From NCBI GenBank assembly GCA_905221605.1, contig CAJNDS010000780.1:666602-730601 (forward strand): a stretch of 64,000 nt of DNA, given 5' to 3'. The notes under the pieces were generated by a model that saw nothing but the letters and a program-made list of their open reading frames with translations, was not told the origin of the DNA and did not search any database. The stretch's first letter is position 1, and the number at the start of each line of letters is the position of its first letter. The DNA comes from Symbiodinium natans. Lineage: Eukaryota > Sar > Dinophyceae > Suessiales > Symbiodiniaceae. The position numbers were made by a program, and so were the translations under genes. Below, piece after piece: positions 31,759 through 41,345 of the stretch.

Positions 31759-32231
31759 ACGTCATTTGCTAGGAGGGGGAGGTTCATCCGATCCTCGTGT
31801 CGGCCCAAAATTGTCATGCCTGCTTAAAGACGTCAAGCTTTGAAGCTCGGAATTAAGGAGTCCTGCTGTAAGAACTTGAAAAACGTTCTCTAGGCCCGTT
31901 GCAGGAGAACCTGCTTGTTTCCGGATTGCCTGTTTTGAGCTGATGGTTAGACAAAGGCCTGACTGCATGGTGGGCCCTTTTCTGTACGTTTGGGTTCCGG
32001 GCTCGGTTCAGGGGTCATGGACTTCTTTTCAGTAGTGAAGCGGTCTGCGAGCTGCCGACTCCTAAAGCGACCCTGTGCTGCAACTGCTCTAGTTATTCTA
32101 TTACAAGGTGGCCCACTTCATGTATCTGCATTCCTCTGGCTGTGAACCCCGCGATTCAATTCATCTAGGTGGGTCCTGAATCCCGAATGCCTGCAGGCCA
32201 GCATGACCATCACTCCGAATTGCAAAGCTAG

Positions 32232-32399
32232 TCTCGGCTAGTGTTTTTCTCTTGGCTACACACCAAGCACCTGAGCACGGTTTTCACCCTGGACGACCCT
32301 CAATGCAAAGCACTTCCACCCGACTCGATGCCCGAAAAAGTCAAATTTGTAGGTGGCCCCTATGTTAGATATTGTGAGGCAGGGCTTTCACCAAAGTAA
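32232..32399 (+). CDS. Candidate exon, unknown
   Basis: A frame of 55 codons with STVFTLDDPQCKALPPDSMP and PEKVKFVGG, stop TAA at 32397. An ACCAAG acceptor at about 32264 is a likely start. The family is not recognised. Confidence 0.4.
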   Translation, partial: SRLVFFSWLHTKHLSTVFTLDDPQCKALPPDSMPEKVKFVGGPYVRYCEAGLSPK

Positions 32400-32851
32400 G
32401 TTTTCCCTGTGCCTCTCGATAGCTTTCGCTAGAAGACCCAATCTCCAGACCCTCTCATAAACCGATTTCGGAAGCCCCAAACCGTCCAGGCTATCGCTGC
32501 GTTGATCGAGGCGCTTGCTGTCACTGTACCATTCTTCCTCTGTTAGGGTTCTATGCTTCGGGTTGGGCGTGAACTCTGACTCTTGCCTACGTGCCTGTAG
32601 TCCGATGGCTATTTTGCAACTTTGGCTGATACATAGACTGTGGTACCACAGCAACATAGAGTCCAGCACTTTCATGCACTTTCGGGTTCGGGATCCATGA
32701 GATTGGAAGAGTCAGGCCGTCGAAGCGTTTCGTTCCTGAGTAGTCTAAAAAACTGTGCCTCAACACGTTCAACATGACCCTCATCTATCCCACCTAACTT
32801 GCTAGCGAAGAGGCCTTCTGCCCAGGATCATGAATTGCCCTGCCTTGCAAG

Positions 32852-33229
32852 GCGGGGGCGTCCCTCACGCAGAAGAACAAGGATGGGCGGCAGGTACCTG
32901 CCCCAGAGCCAGATGCCAAATTGTTAGCGCCCCTACAATTGGACTGTGCCAAGCATAGCAGTTTTTCCGTAGCTGGGAGCCCAGTTGCAGCAAAGAGACA
33001 TCTTGGGAGTCAGGGCTTCAGAATGGCGTGTCAGTTGCCAGGGGTTCTTGCTTCGTTTATGGGCTTAAGTTGTTCAGGCTTCGGGATTGCCAAGATATTT
33101 GCCAAGCTGATTCGGCGAAGGTCTCCCCAGCCCACGTACTCAGTCCCCGTCCGAGATTTTCTTCCGGACTCCGCCCTCCTTCTGAGCCAAGCCTTCCCTT
33201 TACGTGCCGCAAGCCGTGAGCCATCTTGA
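32852..33229 (+). CDS. Candidate exon, unknown
   Basis: After a TTGCAAG acceptor at 32850-32851 the frame reads ASLTQKNKDGRQVPAPEPD and stays open for 125 codons. The first third looks most coding; the rest may be intron read-through. The family is not recognised. Confidence 0.4.
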   Translation, partial: AGASLTQKNKDGRQVPAPEPDAKLLAPLQLDCAKHSSFSVAGSPVAAKRHLGSQGFRMACQLPGVLASFMGLSCSGFGIAKIFAKLIRRRSPQPTYSVPVRDFLPDSALLLSQAFPLRAASREPS

Positions 33230-33697
33230 AGATGCCGCACACGCTTGACGCGATGCAGCCCGCGCTACCTGACTGCCTTGGCTTGGGGCGAAGGATGGCG
33301 AAGGGAGTATAAGGTTGATGTAATTGAAAAGTTGCAGGGTGTCCGCGGGATCTTTGCTTGTGGCCGTTGCGGGGGCCTTCGGGTCTCGAATCTCCATGCA
33401 CGTCGCAGCTCTATAGATATCTGTGCTTCTGAGGCCTGAGATGTCTTGAAGTTCGAGTTTGGATCTTTGCACGGAAATGCCGCATGAAGGCCCACATAAC
33501 CGACCCAAGAAGCATGGGATCAATCTTGAAGCAACCCAAGGCTGTGCTGTGCAGAAAAGCAGGAAGATCAGGCGCCGGCTGTTCTTCTTCGGGGCTTCTG
33601 AGGGTCTCTCCTTTCTTCTTCGCTCCTCACTCGTTTTTCCGCCCACTTCCAGGGAGAAATCTCCAGGTGCTTTGCTTGTCCATTCAGTTCTACAGAG

Positions 33698-33843
33698 TTG
33701 CCATGGAGCTTCCAATGTCGGTCGGTCATCCCACAATGCCCAAAGCGCGCCCAAAGCCCCCAAAAGCGCTGGCGGGATTCGAGTTGCAGGATGCAGAGGC
33801 CTTGCAAGGCACTTGCTGGCACCTCTTGCAGGCTTGCAGGTAG
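33698..33843 (+). CDS. Candidate exon, unknown
   Basis: The frame has MELPMSVGHPTMPKARPKPP followed by FELQDAEALQGTCWHLLQA. A 200-codon frame overlaps it, so frame choice is uncertain. Confidence 0.25.
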
Positions 33844-33984
33844 CTTTCCTGGGAAGTATCTTGAGGCAGAGGTGCCTCCAAGCGGATCATGCACAAAGAG
33901 GTTACAGTTCCATAAAAGGCATACATCCCAGACATTCCATGGCTAGAAGGTCCAAGCAGTCCTCTTCTGCAGCACCTAGTCCAG

Positions 33985-34300
33985 CACTAAAGCCGGCAAC
34001 CCCTACTACCCCTACAGCAGCGCCGTGCCCCTTGAAACCTCTGCCTTGTGGACATTCGTAGAATCTCTGATGCTAAGCCACTATAAGCTCTCCTCAAAGA
34101 CTGCTGAAAAGGAGAGCTTTCTCGATGTTCTAGCACGGCGCCATGAGGAGCTCTTGCAGAGGCCGCCTGCTCTCTCATTGCACTCGACGCGTGAAGCGAA
34201 AAAGATGCACCTAAACACCTGGTTGCTGCACTTGGTTTTAAGAGTTTTAAGTGTCTGTAGAAGCCAACCAATTGCAAACGTTGTCGTGGGAGTACACTGA
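33985..34300 (+). CDS. Candidate exon, unknown
   Basis: After a CCAG acceptor the frame reads NPYYPYSSAVPLETSALWTF, then a helical, Lys/Glu-rich part (SKTAEKESFLDVLARRHEEL). It stops at TGA 34298. The helical composition is convincing as protein. The family is not recognised. Confidence 0.45.
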
Positions 34301-34540
34301 GTACACTTGCTGAGATCTTGAAAGTGTTCCACGCCTATCGTGCACACACCTATGTCAGGACATGGGCCAATGGGGAGGGGGGGGGGATAAGGAGCGGCAC
34401 CTTGTGAAACTCTTATGGTCTATATTGCTGCACGCTCCCACAGACCCCCATGTACTTTTCATGAAGGCGTTGCATGGCACATGGTTTTATAGCCGTTAGT
34501 GTGAGCTACTAGCGGAGGTCCAGGGAAGCTCCGCAAGTCA

Positions 34541-34942
34541 ATGTTTCTTGTCAAGCCCCATTCCCTTTACGCGAAGCCAGCGCCACAATGGCATCCAACG
34601 TACATGTACATGCAGGATGGCACGTTCCTCACACAATGCACTTTCAGATTCAGGAAGGAAGGTCCACTTCACTTTGCAATGTACCTGCGAGGTTTGACGC
34701 GCAGGAAGCCTTGCTGTGCCATGCCGAGAGCAGAGTGGACTCGCTTTTTGTTATGCTTAGTGGAGAATCTTGGGAAACCTGAGATGAGAAATTTGGATTC
34801 GGTTATCAGCTTCAGGCGCAGGGAGAGACCGGGGACGCAGGGCTGGAATGGCGTTCTACAGCTGTGTGTGACCAGCCGTCAGCCGTTGAAATGTTCAGAG
34901 TCAGTGGATCCGGAAAATTTAGGGTTCTTAGCCCTGAACTGA
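34541..34942 (+). CDS. Long open frame, unknown
   Basis: A 133-codon frame with MQDGTFLTQCTFRFRKEG and LHFAMYLRGLTRRKPCC. A second frame of 64 codons overlaps. It could hold one real exon; no family is recognised. Confidence 0.25.
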   Translation: MFLVKPHSLYAKPAPQWHPTYMYMQDGTFLTQCTFRFRKEGPLHFAMYLRGLTRRKPCCAMPRAEWTRFLLCLVENLGKPEMRNLDSVISFRRRERPGTQGWNGVLQLCVTSRQPLKCSESVDPENLGFLALN

Positions 34943-35240
34943 CGCCAAACTCTCTCAAGCCCCAATGCCCTGAACTAGAGCCCGGTCCTAAACCCTAAAC
35001 CCGAAACCCGAAACCCTAGATGCAATGGCCTCTCTTGAATCGGTGTTCCGACGAGTGCTCAGGTTTCGGCTGACAGAGCGCGGCTCCGCAAAGGCTGGCG
35101 GGGCCACGAACCCGAAGCCCCAAAGCCCTCCAAAAATGCCCCATTTTCTTGGCCCCTGCGAAGTAGCATGGAAGCCGGGCTTCAGGGATTCAACGCATTT
35201 TGGGGGGACCTTAGGCCCTTAGGCCTGGGCACAGCTGGAG

Positions 35241-35642
35241 TTGAAAAGGACATCAGCTATGGGAGCAAAAACTCGCGGAACCCTCAGAAGGGTCCTTAAA
35301 CTTAGGGTCGCTCCAGGTGGCTCAAGCTTTGCACTTGTGTGCACCCCCCAATTGGCCAGTCCGGCCAAGAGCATCTTAGCTGGTTCGTTTTACAGCGCAG
35401 TCCAGCCAGGCAACAAACAAAACGAGACCTCTGCACAGCTGAAAACTCGGAACCCCAAATCCCGAAGACTCCTCGACCGTTCCCAGTTTCCAAGCCTTGC
35501 GCAGGGCAACTTTCTGCCCGAAACGTCGATTCCAGAATTGTCACTGGCCGCCGCTTGGCTTGAGCTTGGGCCCACGCTGGACATCTTCGTGCCTACCCAA
35601 AATGAAGTCCAAATGAAGCCCCAAGCAGCCACCGACACCTGA
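35241..35642 (+). CDS. Long open frame, unknown
   Basis: A 133-codon frame whose last third (SIPELSLAAAWLELGPTLD) looks protein-like. The first part is not convincing. Degenerate telomere-like words flank it (34985-35020, 35720-35755). Confidence 0.25.
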   Translation: MKRTSAMGAKTRGTLRRVLKLRVAPGGSSFALVCTPQLASPAKSILAGSFYSAVQPGNKQNETSAQLKTRNPKSRRLLDRSQFPSLAQGNFLPETSIPELSLAAAWLELGPTLDIFVPTQNEVQMKPQAATDT

Positions 35643-36403
35643 AGTCACATTCCTTTCCTTTCCTCGTGCGAGTCTGAACGGAAAGCCCTAAAGTCAAAAC
35701 TCAAAATCCTGAAAGTCCGAACCCCAAACCTCAAACCCCAAACCCCAAACCAACGATCTGAACCCTTATGATACATGATGATACCCTACGGGACATGGAG
35801 GTCGACCGCCGCCCCACGGATGGCTCTGTCACTCTGTCATCATTGCCGGGCTCTGGCGGAGGCCACCCCCCCCCAAAGCCTTGAGGGCTCGAAAGGATGT
35901 GTCAGGAGTGGTTCAAGACGTTCAAGAGCTCTGGCCTCCTCGTCAGACTTCTGACCCTAAGCCCCCCTCAACAACCTCGCGAGCGACTGAAAGGTGCCTC
36001 GGTTAGGCTTCCGACTTCTTCCGACTCCCCCTATTTCCTCAGGCTTGAAAACCTCGGTACGGTTCTTGCACAAACAGGCTACTTCCAGGGTGGTCAGTGA
36101 CTGAGTGAGAGGGAGAGAGTCTCTGTCTCTGTGTGTGTGCGTCAACCCTTTACATAGACGTGCCACATGAAACAGCATCCATCAGCATCCAGTAGTCCAT
36201 AGGATGACGCGCACCAGCTAGACTAGAACCCCGCCCCCCCGCCACGGAATGCCCACGGGATCTCTTGCTGCTTACCTCCCAAGTTACCCATGCGTTGTGC
36301 AGGCCGGACGCAGTCGTTGTTGCTGAATCCAAGCACTGACGTCAAAGCCGACTTACAACGTGAAACGTCCGGACCACCGACGTCCATGCACGGCTCCCTG
36401 CAG

Positions 36404-37023
36404 AGTTCCATAGCTCTTGGCCCAATGAGGACCGCGGGGAGCTTGCAAAAGTGGAAGGAGTTGCAAGGAGTGCAGAGCAGCTGGAGCTTGAGTTCCTCCC
36501 GAGCCCTTCGTTCCTGGAAGGAAGCCGCGGCTCTTCACGACCTTTGAGCAGTCCGACACAGCGAGGCGAGAAAGTTGGCTCTCCAACCCAGGTTTGTTTT
36601 AACTCCTGCAGGTGTTCTTTGGTGTTCACCAAGCCCGGGGATCAAGAAAGTGAGAAACAAGAACAGCTCGAGGTTTTCGCAGTTGTATCACTGTTGTATC
36701 ACTTTGGAAGATCTAAATGCAGTAGCACTTCCATCACTTCCTTATGGGGCCTCCAGCGTCTGGAGCCCCGGATGCTCGCGAAATGGAGTGCCGGATAGTA
36801 AAAACGAACGAAGTCTGCCCTGAAAGGCAGTCCTCTTGAAAACTTTTTCCAGGGACCTGTTAAGTCACCAAGCTGCCCTCAAAAGCCGCTCTCGACAAGG
36901 AGGGAGGAGGCGGCAAGCGCTGAGCGGCGGCGAGTCACGAGAGCGACGGACATGCCAGAAGAGGAGACAGCCCAGCTTACCAAGGGGTGCTGTGCTTCTA
37001 AGAGGGTTAAGAGGGCTAGATGA
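36404..37023 (+). CDS. Two-exon 3' end of an unknown charged protein
   Basis: Exon 36404-36591 (CTGCAG acceptor, GT donor, phase-0 exit) reads PNEDRGELAKVEGVARSAEQ and then a Ser/Pro-rich linker. The next exon, 36853-37023, begins after TTTTTCCAG in phase 0 and reads GPVKSPSCPQKPLSTRREEA, then ERRRVTRATDMPEEETAQ, closing with a basic tail and a TGA at 37021. The join is in frame with canonical GT-AG. Composition suggests a soluble, partly disordered protein. A small upstream exon near 36306-36340 (PDAVVVAESK) is possible. No family is recognised. Confidence 0.5.
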
Positions 37024-37142
37024 TACATCTAGATGAACAATTCTTCAAGGGCTCCTCATCGGCTCCTGTTGTAATTTGCAGCCCTTCATGTTCATGAAAG
37101 CAAAATGAACACTGTCAGCTGGGGATGTGAGAATCCCGGGCC

Positions 37143-37829
37143 TTGAGTCCAGCCCCGCCGGACTCTCCAAAGCTGAACTGCAAGTTGGTACTTGACGCCA
37201 TCGTCCAACATGGCTTCCGTGCTCGCCGTGCTCACAGTCTTGTCAGATATTTCAGTGCTCACAACGGGGTACATGACTGCTGTGAAGTCCTGTTGGTCTA
37301 TGTCCTCGAGCACTCGTTGCGATCCCAGGTTGAAGCAGATGTTCAGAGACTAGGTCGCCGTGCCGCAATAAACATGTCTCAATTCTTGCGGGCGGAACCC
37401 TTCAATCCCAGAACCCAAGCCTTGATTCGCAAACCTCTCGGATTGTCCCGGGTCTCTGGGCGACACTGTCGACACCCGAAGAGCCCCGAGGAGAGAACGT
37501 CCTGCTCTCAGAGCACCTTGGAGACGTTTTGCAGTGAGTCCAGTGTTTTTAGGTGTTCGGCGAAGGGTTTGCAACGGTACTGCGAGGACTGGGGACATTG
37601 GCAATGCGTTGCGGTTCTGGCTTTGGGGAGTCGTGCTTCTGTGCGTCTGTTTGTTGGACGACCTTCCGTATTAAGTATGAAATATGTATGCCGCTGTATG
37701 CGAGCAGAATCGCAAATTCGCCATGAGTCCAAGGGCAACCTCAGTAATATCTCTGGTGTCGCGTTTCCTTGGTGCGGGAACAGCTTGTTCGGCCTGCTTA
37801 GCGCAGCCCAATTCCAGCAAATCATGTGA
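37143..37829 (+). CDS. Longest plausible intron-free frame of this part, unknown
   Basis: Open for 228 codons, rare for this DNA, but Arg-, His-, Cys- and Ser-rich with no motif, and minus-strand frames are open over both halves. It is probably chance or partly exonic. Confidence 0.15.
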   Translation: MSPAPPDSPKLNCKLVLDAIVQHGFRARRAHSLVRYFSAHNGVHDCCEVLLVYVLEHSLRSQVEADVQRLGRRAAINMSQFLRAEPFNPRTQALIRKPLGLSRVSGRHCRHPKSPEERTSCSQSTLETFCSESSVFRCSAKGLQRYCEDWGHWQCVAVLALGSRASVRLFVGRPSVLSMKYVCRCMRAESQIRHESKGNLSNISGVAFPWCGNSLFGLLSAAQFQQIM

Positions 37830-38201
37830 TGCTGCCACACGTGTTGTAGCAGCTCCGGGCCTCACTTGCATGGTAGTCGTTTAGGCGAGTTGGTTTCGAG
37901 TAGCTTCGCTCACGCCTCTCGATTTCCCAAGGAATCGTCAGGCACTCCTTTTTCGATGTCTTCTTTGCTGGTGTGGTCATCACCAACTCCCTGTTCATTG
38001 GAGTCGAGGTCTCCTTGGCAGATCCGGCTGCCTGCCCAACTTCGACACAGCATGGGGTTTTTCGAGTTTAGGCTGGGTTTGCCGAGATGGTGGGCCCATT
38101 TGCGTTTTGAACTTCATTGCGGAACACGCGAGCTCAAGTGGCGAGGCTCTAGACTCTAGTCAGATGGCAAGGAACACATAGCGGGCCTAAAGTGTTGCTA
38201 C

Positions 38202-38327
38202 GTGACTACGGTACGACCTCCTAGGGCCCTGCGGCCTGCACTTGAGGCCCACGACTCACTGAACTCCAAGCACTGGGCGATTCAGTCGATCCAGTACTTC
38301 TACACCACCTTGCCACTTGAGCGTCAA
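38202..38327 (+). CDS. Candidate exon, unknown
   Basis: The frame reads AHDSLNSKHWAIQSIQYFYT and ends LPLERQ at a GT donor (38328). Acceptors near 38224 or 38245 would start it. Composition is strongly protein-like; the family is not recognised. Confidence 0.4.
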
Positions 38328-38891
38328 GTGGGGGAAAGTTTGGGCTTTAGCAGCTTTGGCATAACCGTCTTGGATCGGGAAAGGGGCGGATCGGAGCCTG
38401 CTCGGAGTTGGGCTTTGACAAACCTGACAAAAGACGTCCCAACACAGCTTAAAGGCTTAAAACTAAACCCTGCATTTTTATGCCATATTTGGGGTATACA
38501 GCCGAAGCCCTCGATCCCAAACGCCAAACCACTGCACCCTCTTTCAACGGCCAAAAAATGCCGATTCGAGTCCGAGAAACCCTGCTGAACTACTGCATGT
38601 TTCTGTCCGTCCATGAGCTTAACTGCCCCAATCTCCCACATCCCCGAAGGTGAGTGAACGTGAAGTCCTATCACTGAACATTTTGCAGTAGTCGGGAATG
38701 TTCGCCATATAAGACCTCCAAGCCTGCAACGTTTGGTGGCTTCCATGCATCGCTTACTTTTCTGGCGTGCTCAGCTGCTTCACCGTAGCTGAGGCGCTAG
38801 GGAAGAGGGATTAGCACAGAGACAGAAGAGAATGATGTGGCTGGCCACCGCTGGCATGGCCTGTATTCTCTGACTGGCAAATCTGACAAAG

Positions 38892-39455
38892 ATGGCCAAG
38901 TGTCCGCATCAAAAACGAGTGGAGGCATCTCCACGGTGCTTGTCGACGGTGCTCAAAGCCCAGTGTGTGATCCTTCCATTCAGACCCAGTCAGAGATGCA
39001 GACTCCGACGGTCGGTGATGGGTACAGCGCTGCGCTTAGACATGCAGAATCTTCTGGCAAGGGCAATGAAGGCTGCTTTGTTCAGGCACACGAAGTCCAC
39101 CTGTCGGGAAAGCGCGACGGAAGCCGAAGCAAGGGTCATCTCGAGGCCGCAGTTTGAGCTCATCATGGACCGGATGATGAAGCTGGTGGAGAACTTGAGC
39201 GAACAGCTGGCCCAACTCAGCCAGTCAGTTAGCGAACCCATTTCAACTCGCACTATGTCCAGATGCGAGTCTTCAGCAGAGACAAACAACGAGGTATCGT
39301 CATCATTTGTGTTGCCGCGCATGAACTCGAAGAGATGGAGGCACCAGCCAATGAAGCTAGTGCCAAAAGGGTTGATGAGTGATTGCAGCGTCTCCAACGA
39401 TTTGAACAATGTGCAGACAACACCTGAACTCGTGTGCATCTCGTTACTCTTCTAG
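38892..39455 (+). CDS. Exon with a heptad-like helix, possibly N-terminal part of the downstream channel
   Basis: A 187-codon frame; the segment RPQFELIMDRMMKLVENLSE and the following QLAQLSQSVSEP have coiled-coil-like spacing of Leu/Met. Dinoflagellate EF-hand cation channels usually carry a long cytosolic N-terminus, and this exon lies 2 kb upstream of the S3 exon on the same strand, so it may belong there. No splice link was established. The complementary strand is also open but its composition is less protein-like. Confidence 0.4.
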   Translation: MAKCPHQKRVEASPRCLSTVLKAQCVILPFRPSQRCRLRRSVMGTALRLDMQNLLARAMKAALFRHTKSTCRESATEAEARVISRPQFELIMDRMMKLVENLSEQLAQLSQSVSEPISTRTMSRCESSAETNNEVSSSFVLPRMNSKRWRHQPMKLVPKGLMSDCSVSNDLNNVQTTPELVCISLLF

Positions 39456-39784
39456 TTTGTGCTCGGAAGCGGATCTGTGATGCATAGCGTCAGCACAAGC
39501 CCTGCGCTGCCGGCATGCCCCTCAGCCCGTGCTCAAAAAGGGTGTTGGGGAGCTCTATATGGTTTAGGATAGATCTGGCCAGTCCCAAGCATGTGACATG
39601 GTTGAGGGGTGGAAGGCGCAGACTTGGCACGTTGGTGCAGCCTGCCGACTAAGGTTCACCTTCGAGCTGATCCTTCGGATCTGTGCCGGTGGAGCCTTTT
39701 CAGCAGATCACGTGTTCAAACCAATGTGCAGCTGAGCATACGAAAGCTGTTCAGGAGGTCTCCAGAGCGATCTGAAGGTCCTGA

Positions 39785-39975
39785 ATTGTAAACGCTTACG
39801 CGCGCCGCCTCGGCAGCCGGGCCGGCCTCAGGACAAAGGAGGCAAGAGGGTTTCTGCTGGGGGGGGGGGGGGGGGGGGGAAAATGGGGGGGGGGGGGGGA
39901 GGGTTGGGGAAGGAGGCCCGATCCGGGTCTGCTTGTTCCAGACGCTTCTCGGCAGGAAGCCGAGGCGAATTTCTT
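39785..39975 (+). repeat. Dispersed repeat with internal G tracts, copy 1
   Basis: The left part (TGTAAACGCTTACGCGCGCC onward) and the right part (GGAGGCCCGATCCGGGTCTG through GCCGAGGCGAAT) recur at 59657-60135 with few changes. In both copies the parts are separated by G runs. No protein frame is conserved. Confidence 0.9.
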
Positions 39976-40839
39976 AGCGCAAGGCTCAGCCGAAAGCGGG
40001 AGTGGACAGGAGCGAGGAGTGGCAAGGCAAGCCAGTTCCTCCAACTGCGCCTCCAGTTTCAGTGCTCCCGGCGCTGGCTTTGCTGCCGAAACGAACAAGA
40101 AAATGAATTGGAAGTCAACGAATTGAAGTGTTCTGAATTTTCTGGTACAGTCTTGGGGCTGGCTGCTCGGCTCTTCCGGTTTCTTGCCACGTCTTCCGCA
40201 AAGCAGGTTGCGCGGGATGGTGTGGGAGGGGGGGGTGCGGGCGGTGCTGTAGGCCTGGCCCAGTAGGGCTAGTCTTTAACGGTCGGTCCCAAACGCACCG
40301 CCCGCTCCCAAATGCCTGCAATGGCACGTGGTTGGGTGGGGCACCTGCCTGATTCTCCTCAAACAACTACGGCGTGAGGCCTCGGCGGATTCTTTATGGG
40401 TGAAGCCCCCAAAAACCAGGAATTCAGTGCCCATTCATGGTCTGAGTCCAAAAGCCACTTGAATGCCGGGTCACGATTATACTTCAACGTCTTCTCAATC
40501 AGAGCAGTCACTGTAGCTCCTAAAACGCTGAGCCCAAGTGAAAGGAACGTCTGCTGTCCATTGACTCGTAAAGATACATAGCCCGCGGTGCTTGTTCTAC
40601 TTGCTGTCGGGTCGTTTGAGTTGCAGACGTAACACGCTCTTGAAAGCGATTGCAGATGCCTTCTATGCGAGTGCTGCCTGCAGGAAGCTGGCGTGCTGTT
40701 GTGTGTTTCTGGAGTGTGACCAGTTGCAGCCGAAGGACGTTGTTCGTGCTGTTGAAGACTCTGTGGTTCGTCCAGCAATGGCAGTTTAAGCCGCGTGGCC
40801 AAAATTCTTGCCGGTTCCTACCAATTCCGACACGCCCAG

Positions 40840-40896
40840 GAAGAACGTTCTTCTGCTCGAGCGAGTGGCCCTGGGCGCTTGGTCCGCGATTCTGAG
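40840..40896 (+). CDS. Candidate small exon, possibly channel S2 end
   Basis: A CCCAG acceptor and a GAG|GTAGGT donor bracket 57 nt reading KNVLLLERVALGAWSAILR. The Leu-rich stretch followed by Glu-Arg and ALG resembles the end of an S2 helix (E-x-x-LR-x-xALG) in voltage-gated channels, and the exon sits 450 bp upstream of the S3 exon. This reading is tentative. Confidence 0.35.
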
Positions 40897-41345
40897 GTAG
40901 GTTTGACTCACTTGACGGGCTCTTATTGTTCTTGTTTTGAGTGGCCGGTTTGTGAAGCCCATGGGCGGGCTCAGGCTTGAACAAAGTAGACTTGCAAGGC
41001 TTGAACTGCCAAGTTTAATTACCAAGTTTGCCGTTGAACTACATCCGTAGCAGGCAGAATCATAGTCGACAGCAGCTTCTGCTGCCACGGTTCTTCCTGT
41101 TACAGGTACTATATTGCCATTGCTACTACCGACTTCTGTTTTCATCTAGGGTACTCCTGCTTATTTCCCTGCCCATGTCTTTGTGTGCTTTTCTTTCATT
41201 CGCCCTGCACTCTTTACACTGGAGACTGGGGTGGGGTGGAGGTTCTAAGGAAGGCAGGTGGGTCATGAGCCAGGGTGGCCGGCCGGCCCCATGCTGTAAT
41301 CTGCTAGCCTTCGAAAGCCAAGTCCCTGCAACCCCTACGCCCAAG

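Noticed and set aside
32388-32675. Minus-strand 95-codon frame near 32.4-32.7 kb
   Set aside because: Composition is fair, but a plus-strand candidate adjoins it, no splice sites or family support it, and I could not confirm a resemblance to a respiratory-complex subunit.
40359-40984. Two overlapping minus-strand frames of about 150 codons
   Set aside because: Plus-strand frames are open over the same bases and no family is visible on either strand; the only piece kept is the small plus exon at 40840-40896.
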